From positions 3,988,501 to 4,052,500 of the forward strand of contig JAYKKM010000147.1 of NCBI GenBank assembly GCA_035772405.1: a stretch of 64,000 bases of DNA, in the 5' to 3' direction. This DNA comes from Chrysogorgia sp. JL179-B06 (Eukaryota > Cnidaria > Anthozoa > Scleralcyonacea > Chrysogorgiidae). The notes beneath the pieces are model-generated. The model was not told the origin of the DNA, did no database searches, and was given only the letters and a program-made list of their open reading frames with translations. Positions 59,110-64,000 of the stretch are shown here, piece by piece; position 1 is the first letter of the stretch; every line of letters begins with the position of its first letter. A program made the translations under genes and the position numbers.

Positions 59110-60045
59110 TGACGTCAAAGACGCAACACGTGGCTAGTTGTGTATGAATATAAAGATATACTTGGGGAAAACTTTCTATTGTAACTTGTCGTATAATTGC
59201 CATTAAGCTTTGTCACGTGTTGAGTCTCTGACGTCACAATTACATACACTGCTGTGGAATCGCGGGCTCGTCTGGAACAAGTTTTGAGCAATGGCGGACA
59301 AAATTTGGGCTTCTTTGGAAGTTAAATTTCTTGTGATAGAATGTTTGTTGTTCATTTTTTTGGCAAATGCGAACATTTATTAACCTAAAATGATGTTCTT
59401 TAACAAAAAGGCCAGGAAACATGTGATATTTTGTCGCAGGGGCACTTTAACGAAATTGACGTAGCTTATGGTTGAAAACACACTTTCTTTTTGCTCATTT
59501 ATAATAACAACAAAATGTGAACAAAACGTCAAAAGGAAGCATCTTATATGGTAGCATATTAGTCCGGGCGGTGAGTGAGATAGGTATCACCTGAGCGGGT
59601 AATTTACGGGAGTAGGATTTTCTAGACCAGTTTTTGACGAAGAACTTGAATCTGGATGTTATTCAGGCAGACAAGGCTGCTTTTAAGAGTTATAGCGCAA
59701 TTTAGCCTAATTTCCGTGTAAAATCGTTAGTTTTAAATATTTTGTTATTATTACTAGGAATCCCAGAAAAACAGGTCTACTGGACCAGTTTTGTATGTAG
59801 AATCCAACTGGCGAGGTATTTTTTACAAAAAATATAACTGAGGCTGTATTTGACTATATTCTGAATATAGCCTCGTTTTCATGCAAATATGTAATTTGAA
59901 ATAAATCGTGATGCTTATCAAATTAACGAGAATAACTTTTCTACATTTGGAAGGGACATCCATATCTCATGAGTGTTACAATATTAAATATACGAGGGGT
60001 GTTTCAAAATTAACATTTTCTAATTGGTTAGTTACAGTACTTTTA

Positions 60046-61672
60046 TTATTCATCATCCGAACTCGAGCTGTATGCGTTGTCTTCTTCGTATCCATCATCA
60101 CTTTCCCCATCACGCTCGACAAGTAGCTCCGGAACGTCGTCAGGATACGCTTCAACGATCCAATCGGTCTTTAAGTTAGGGAGCCAACCATGGAACCATG
60201 CCTTTCTCCAAATTCTAGCCACATGGCTGTGTGCTTTCGTAGACTGCTGCTACATGGCGGCAAAAGGGAAATGTCAACAACATTGTGCTCTTTGCTCATC
60301 TTTCTCCAGAAAATAGCTGACCTTGCTTCGTTCACTTGTTCGGTTTTCTTTTCTCCATACAGGAAGCACACATACTTTTCAATGGCACCAAATATCTCGT
60401 CAGACACATGCATCTCCGTCCACAACCGGCTGAAAATGTCCAAGAACACTGGATCTTTTGCTCTCTTGTTTCCAGCAGAAGGGCTTTCCTTTGCGTAAAA
60501 AACGTGCAACATAATCATTTCCAGTAAATGCATGGTGTCCAGCCAATGCTTTCTTTTCCTGATTGGTAAGACTACACAAGTTCAGGTGCAGGAGCTTTCT
60601 TGTCTTGCCAGAACCGTTGTCGATGTAGACTTCCACATTCCTGATTGGTTCCATTCCAAGTAAAATTATGGGAATGTCGATATCACCAGAACTTGTTGGT
60701 CATCACTGCTCCTTGCAACATGCTGAATGAAATACGCAATTTTAGTATCAGCCTCCTCGTGGTCTGTTGCTATACCTGTAGTTCCCTTACACGAAAAGAA
60801 CCGTTTTGCGTTATCTTGAGGCAGGCGTTCCCCCTAGCGAAGTATATAACACGCTCTCCCAGTTGATTCCTATTTTGAACCCACACTTCTTCGATAAGCT
60901 CAAACAGTCGCTCTTTGTTGTCACCGTTGCCAAGAAACTTCTTAAAATCAGCAGGTACACGCACATTCTCATTTATTCATCGAACCTTGTATGTATCACA
61001 TGCAACGTAGACGATGTTATACTGCCTTGGAAGATCTGAGAAGAGTCGTAATGCAACATCTTTAAACGTGTTTGGTACCTTAACCATGCTACGAATAATG
61101 GCTGCGAGATCGAGAATATAGACTCTGCGAGCATCGTCGGGCACTAGTTGCGCATCGTTTTCAATCAATGAAGTTAACGCGGCATTGAACAGCTTGTTTT
61201 TGGTGGTTTTTCTTCTGATTCTATCGCATGTTGCCATCGATAGTGGGACTGGTGCAAGCGGGTAACACAGGGCTTTATCGATGTTTATCGCAGCATTCTG
61301 TTGTTTTGACTTGGCAGCAAGAAGACAAAGAATGTCCCGCGGAACAGTGATTTCCTTAGATTTACCTTTCGCAGACACCTTTAGCTTCTTACTGACGTCC
61401 GTAAAACTCTTCCATTGAACTCGTTTTATGGGACTGAAATAAAGATCTTCCTCGGAACTCTCTGAGTTTAATCGCTCAAAGCATTTGTCTCTTACTGACA
61501 ATGTTCCACGCTCTTGAACAGACAAAAGGCTTTCTGCGCTACGTCGTCTGGTAAGGAGCTACCATGAGAGGCAAGGTTGTACAATTTGTCGTGGTCCAAG
61601 TCAGTCCTGAAGGGATCAATAAAATCATTCTTCAACACATTTACGATGTTGTTGACGTTGTTCTTCGATTTT
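60046..61672 (-). pseudogene. PIN/FEN1-like protein gene, left arm, longer copy
   Basis: Reads from the centre outward. The N-terminal part (61672-61530, another frame) includes NLASHGSSLPDDVAQKAF, then FSPIKRVQWKSF, YPLAPVPLSMATCD, YILDLAAIIRSM and YVACDTY (61525-60977), then RVPADFKKFLGNGD (60964-60770), EPIRNVEVYIDNGSGKTRKLL with HAFTGNDYV (60654-60400) and a C-terminal piece to 60046. Conserved acidic positions (DLAA, CDTY, EEADT, TGND) match the FEN1/XPG-like PIN nuclease fold seen in a widespread uncharacterised family of invertebrate genomes. At least four frame breaks and a deletion of about 20 bp near 60690 disable it. Confidence 0.65.
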
Positions 61673-62922
61673 GTAACCCGCTTGCACCAGTCCCACTATC
61701 GATGGCAACATGCGATGGAATCAGGAAAAAAAACGCCAAAAGCGAGCTGTTCAATGCCGCGTTAACTTCATTGATTGAAAACGATGCGCAACTGCCCGAC
61801 GATCCACATGCTCGCAGAATCTATATTCTCCATCTCGCAGCCATTATTCTCGTAGCCGTTTAAAGATGTTTCATTACGACTCTTCTCAGATCTTCCAAGG
61901 CAGTATAACATCGTCTACGTTGCATGTAATAGCGACAAGGTCGTTATTAGGAGTGAGAATGTGCGTGTACCTGCTGATTTTAAGAAGTTTCTTGGCAACG
62001 GCGACAACAAAGAGCGACTGTTTCAGCTTATCGAAGAAGTGTGGGTTCAAAATAGGAATAAACTGGGAGAGCGTGTTGTATACTTCGTTAGGGGGAACGC
62101 CGGCCTCAAGATAACGCAAAACGGTTCTTTTTGTGTAAGGGAACTATCAACAGACCATGCAGAGGAGGCTGATACTAAAATTGCGTATTTGATTCAGCAT
62201 GTTGCAAGGAGCAGTGATGACCAACCAATAACCTGTGTGGTACGATCAAGTTCTGGTGATATTGATATTCCCATAATTTTACTTGGAATGGAACCAATCA
62301 GGAATGTGGAAGTCTACATCGACAACGGTTCTGGCAAGACAAGAAAGCTCCTTCACCTGAACTCGTGTAGTCTTACCAATCAGGAAAATATAGCATCGGT
62401 TGGACACCATGCATTTACTGGAAATGATTATGTGGCAAGTTTTTTACGCAAAGGAAAGCCCTTCTGCCATGGAAACAAGCGAGCAAAGATCCAGTGCTCT
62501 TGGACATTTTCAGCCGGTTGGGGACGGAGATCCATGTGTCTGACGAGATATTTGGTGCCATTGAAAAGTATGTGTGCTTCCTGTATGGAGAAAAGAAAAC
62601 CGAACAAGTGAACGAGGCAAGGTCAGCTATTTTCTGGAGAAAGATGAGCAAAGAGCACAATGTTGTTGACATTTCCCTCTTCCGCCATGTAGCAGCAGTC
62701 TACGAAAGCACACAGCCAGAGCAAACTATGGGGCTAGAATTTGGAGAAAACCCAATCATGGCATTGGAGGACCCACAGTTCCATGGTTGGCTCCCTAACT
62801 TAAAGACTGATTGGATCGTTGAAGCGTATCCTGACGACGTTCCGGAGCTACTTGTCGAGCGTGATGGGGAGAATGATGATGGATACGAAGACAACGCATA
62901 CAGCTCGAGTTCGGAACTATAG
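61673..62922 (+). pseudogene. PIN/FEN1-like protein gene, right arm, 5'-truncated copy
   Basis: Begins abruptly at the YPLAPVPLS motif (here NPLAPVPLS), so it lacks the N-terminal 150 or so residues present in the left copy. The 61961-62611 frame is the best preserved stretch: RVPADFKKFLGNGD, STDHAEEADTKIAYLIQHV, DIDIPIILLGMEPIRNVEVY and HHAFTGNDYVASFLRKGK. A shift near 62490 moves to the C-terminal frame, ending at 62922 with an acidic DDGYEDNAYSSSSEL tail. Asp of the DLAA motif is His here (YILHLAAII). It is inactive as sequenced. Confidence 0.65.
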
Positions 62923-64000
62923 AAAATGTTAATTTTGAGACACCTCTCGTATATTTAATATTGTAACACTCAGATATGGATGTCCCTTCCAAATGTAGAA
63001 AAGTTATTCTCGTTAATTTAATAAGCATCACAATTTATTTCAAATTACATATTTGCATGAAAACGAGGCTATATTCAGAATATAGTCAAATACAGTCTCG
63101 GTTATATTTTTTCTAAAAAATACCTCGCCAGTTGGATTCTACATACAAAACTGGTCCAGTAGACCTGTTTTTCTGGGATTCCTAGTAATAATAACAAATT
63201 ATTTAAAACTAACGATTTTACACGGAAATGAGTCTAAATTGTGCAATATCCGGCTATAACTCTTAAAAGCAGCCTTGTCTGCCTGAATAACATCCAGATT
63301 CGCGTTCTACGTCAAAAACTGGTCTAGAAAATCCTACTCCTGTAAATTACCCGCTCAGGTGATACCTACCTCACTCACCGCCCGGACTATATCTATCTGA
63401 TATTTTATTTTCAAAATATCCGAACCTGTAATTTAAGTTTCGCTCAGTCGACCACTTTAGCACTTATTTTGCTTATCAACCTGCTCTATAGGTGTGCGAA
63501 CATTCTGTAGAGCAGTTTTACTACAAACTTATCGGCTTAAAACATCCTGATTACCTTAAACGAATGTTGCGCAGTAAATTAAATTTTCTATTTATTTAAA
63601 TTGATATATTACTCAATGTAGAACAATAGTTGTGAAAGGCGAAATGTTTTACGCCCCTGGAAGATAATTAGTCCCCCGCGAAACGCCAAACTTTGGTAAA
63701 GGGAATGCATGGCCTCAGTCTTAATAGTTCCGTCTCAGCAAAATAATTTCGAAATGTTTACCTCAAACATGTCGAGTTAAAGCATTAATTACACTAAACG
63801 TATGTTCCGGCAGTAACAAATTAAATTTTCTATATTGCTCAATGTAGAAAAATAGTTGTGAATGGCGAAATGTGCAGTTACACCCCTGGCAAAGCACAGG
63901 AAGCGAGAAGTTCCCGCGTTTAATCAAAACGTCAAATTTTAATAAAAAGAATGCATGGCCTCAGCCTTAACAGTTCCGTCTCAACAAAATAATTTCGAAT

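Larger units (their letters stand above)
49140..59446. mobile_element. TTAA MITE (532-bp family), unit 7, split by a 9.8-kb insertion
   Basis: The left part is 49140-49333 and the right part about 59110-59446, flanked by TTAA at 49136-49139 and 59447-59450. The break falls in the GATTAGAGGAAGTGACGTC segment. The right part has the CAGGGGCACT terminus found in units 1 and 3. Confidence 0.85.
59560..63389. mobile_element. 3.83-kb palindromic element encoding PIN/FEN1-like protein remnants
   Basis: Terminal repeats TAGTCCGGGCGGTGAG occur on both sides with a 3-bp duplication TAT (59557-59559 and 63390-63392). Units 1-6 have the empty site GCATATCTATCTG. The left arm (59560-61267) and right arm (61673-63389) are inverted copies of about 1.71 kb at roughly 93-95 percent identity by eye, joined by a 405-bp unique centre. 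Each arm carries a copy of the same gene. No DDE transposase is seen, so the element is either non-autonomous or moves by an unrecognised enzyme. Confidence 0.85.
46602..64000. repeat. Tandem unit 7, incomplete and interrupted by about 13.8 kb of insertions
   Basis: Unit sequence is present at 46602-47000, 47180-49333, about 59110-59559 and 63390-64000. Removing the insertions leaves about 3.6 kb that runs collinear with the first 3.58 kb of unit 1. The window therefore stops about 350 bp before the stop codon of an expected seventh peptide gene. Confidence 0.9.

Noticed and set aside
61564..61863. Intact 99-codon plus-strand gene starting MRGKVV in the palindromic element
   Set aside because: The start lies in the antisense of the left-arm gene's 5' part. 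Only the portion from about 61673 is homologous to the PIN-like protein, so it is a truncated pseudogene piece.
1..64000. CRISPR array or bacterial repeat locus suggested by regular repetition
   Set aside because: The repeat period is thousands of bases with introns, LINE and SINE sequences; there are no short repeat-spacer patterns.

Overview
The window is AT-rich metazoan nuclear DNA: genes with spliced introns, TATA boxes and AATAAA signals, no bacterial operons, and many eukaryotic transposons (an L2/CR1-type LINE, a Harbinger DNA transposon, a SINE, several MITE families). The repeat content and the gene type suggest a marine invertebrate. A cnidarian or mollusc is my best guess, but I cannot fix the phylum from sequence alone.

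Positions 1 to about 46.6 kb hold six head-to-tail copies of a 7.3-8.4 kb unit. A seventh, incomplete copy fills the rest and is swollen by insertions. Each complete unit carries one minus-strand, two-exon gene. Exon 1 is non-coding and sits behind a TATA box. Exon 2 encodes a 140-residue secreted precursor with a signal peptide, a short cysteine-rich basic peptide ending in a Gly-Arg-Lys-Arg processing/amidation site, and a C-terminal part with two EF-hands. This layout resembles the mussel antimicrobial peptide mytimycin, but the function here is inferred. Units 1+2 and 3+4 form a near-identical 15.68 kb duplication. Patches shared between non-adjacent copies indicate gene conversion.

Within every unit the gene is the spacer of a large, diverged inverted repeat. 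The left arm lies beyond the 3' end of the gene and the right arm lies upstream of its promoter. The left arm has accumulated a 139 bp palindromic MITE, a tRNA-type SINE and a 532 bp MITE with TTAA target duplications. Units 1 and 3 also carry a 505 bp TTAA MITE in the right arm, and the intron carries another MITE.

Unit 7 (46.6-64 kb) shows deep nesting. A LINE is inserted in the TTAA MITE, a 4.5 kb Harbinger element is inserted in the LINE 5' region, and a 576 bp MITE is inserted in the Harbinger transposase gene. Further right, at 59,560-63,389, lies a 3.83 kb palindromic element. Both of its arms carry decayed copies of a FEN1/PIN-like nuclease gene, and it is bounded by 16 bp terminal inverted repeats and a TAT duplication. 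After it the unit 7 left arm resumes, and the window ends just before the place where a seventh peptide gene would be expected.
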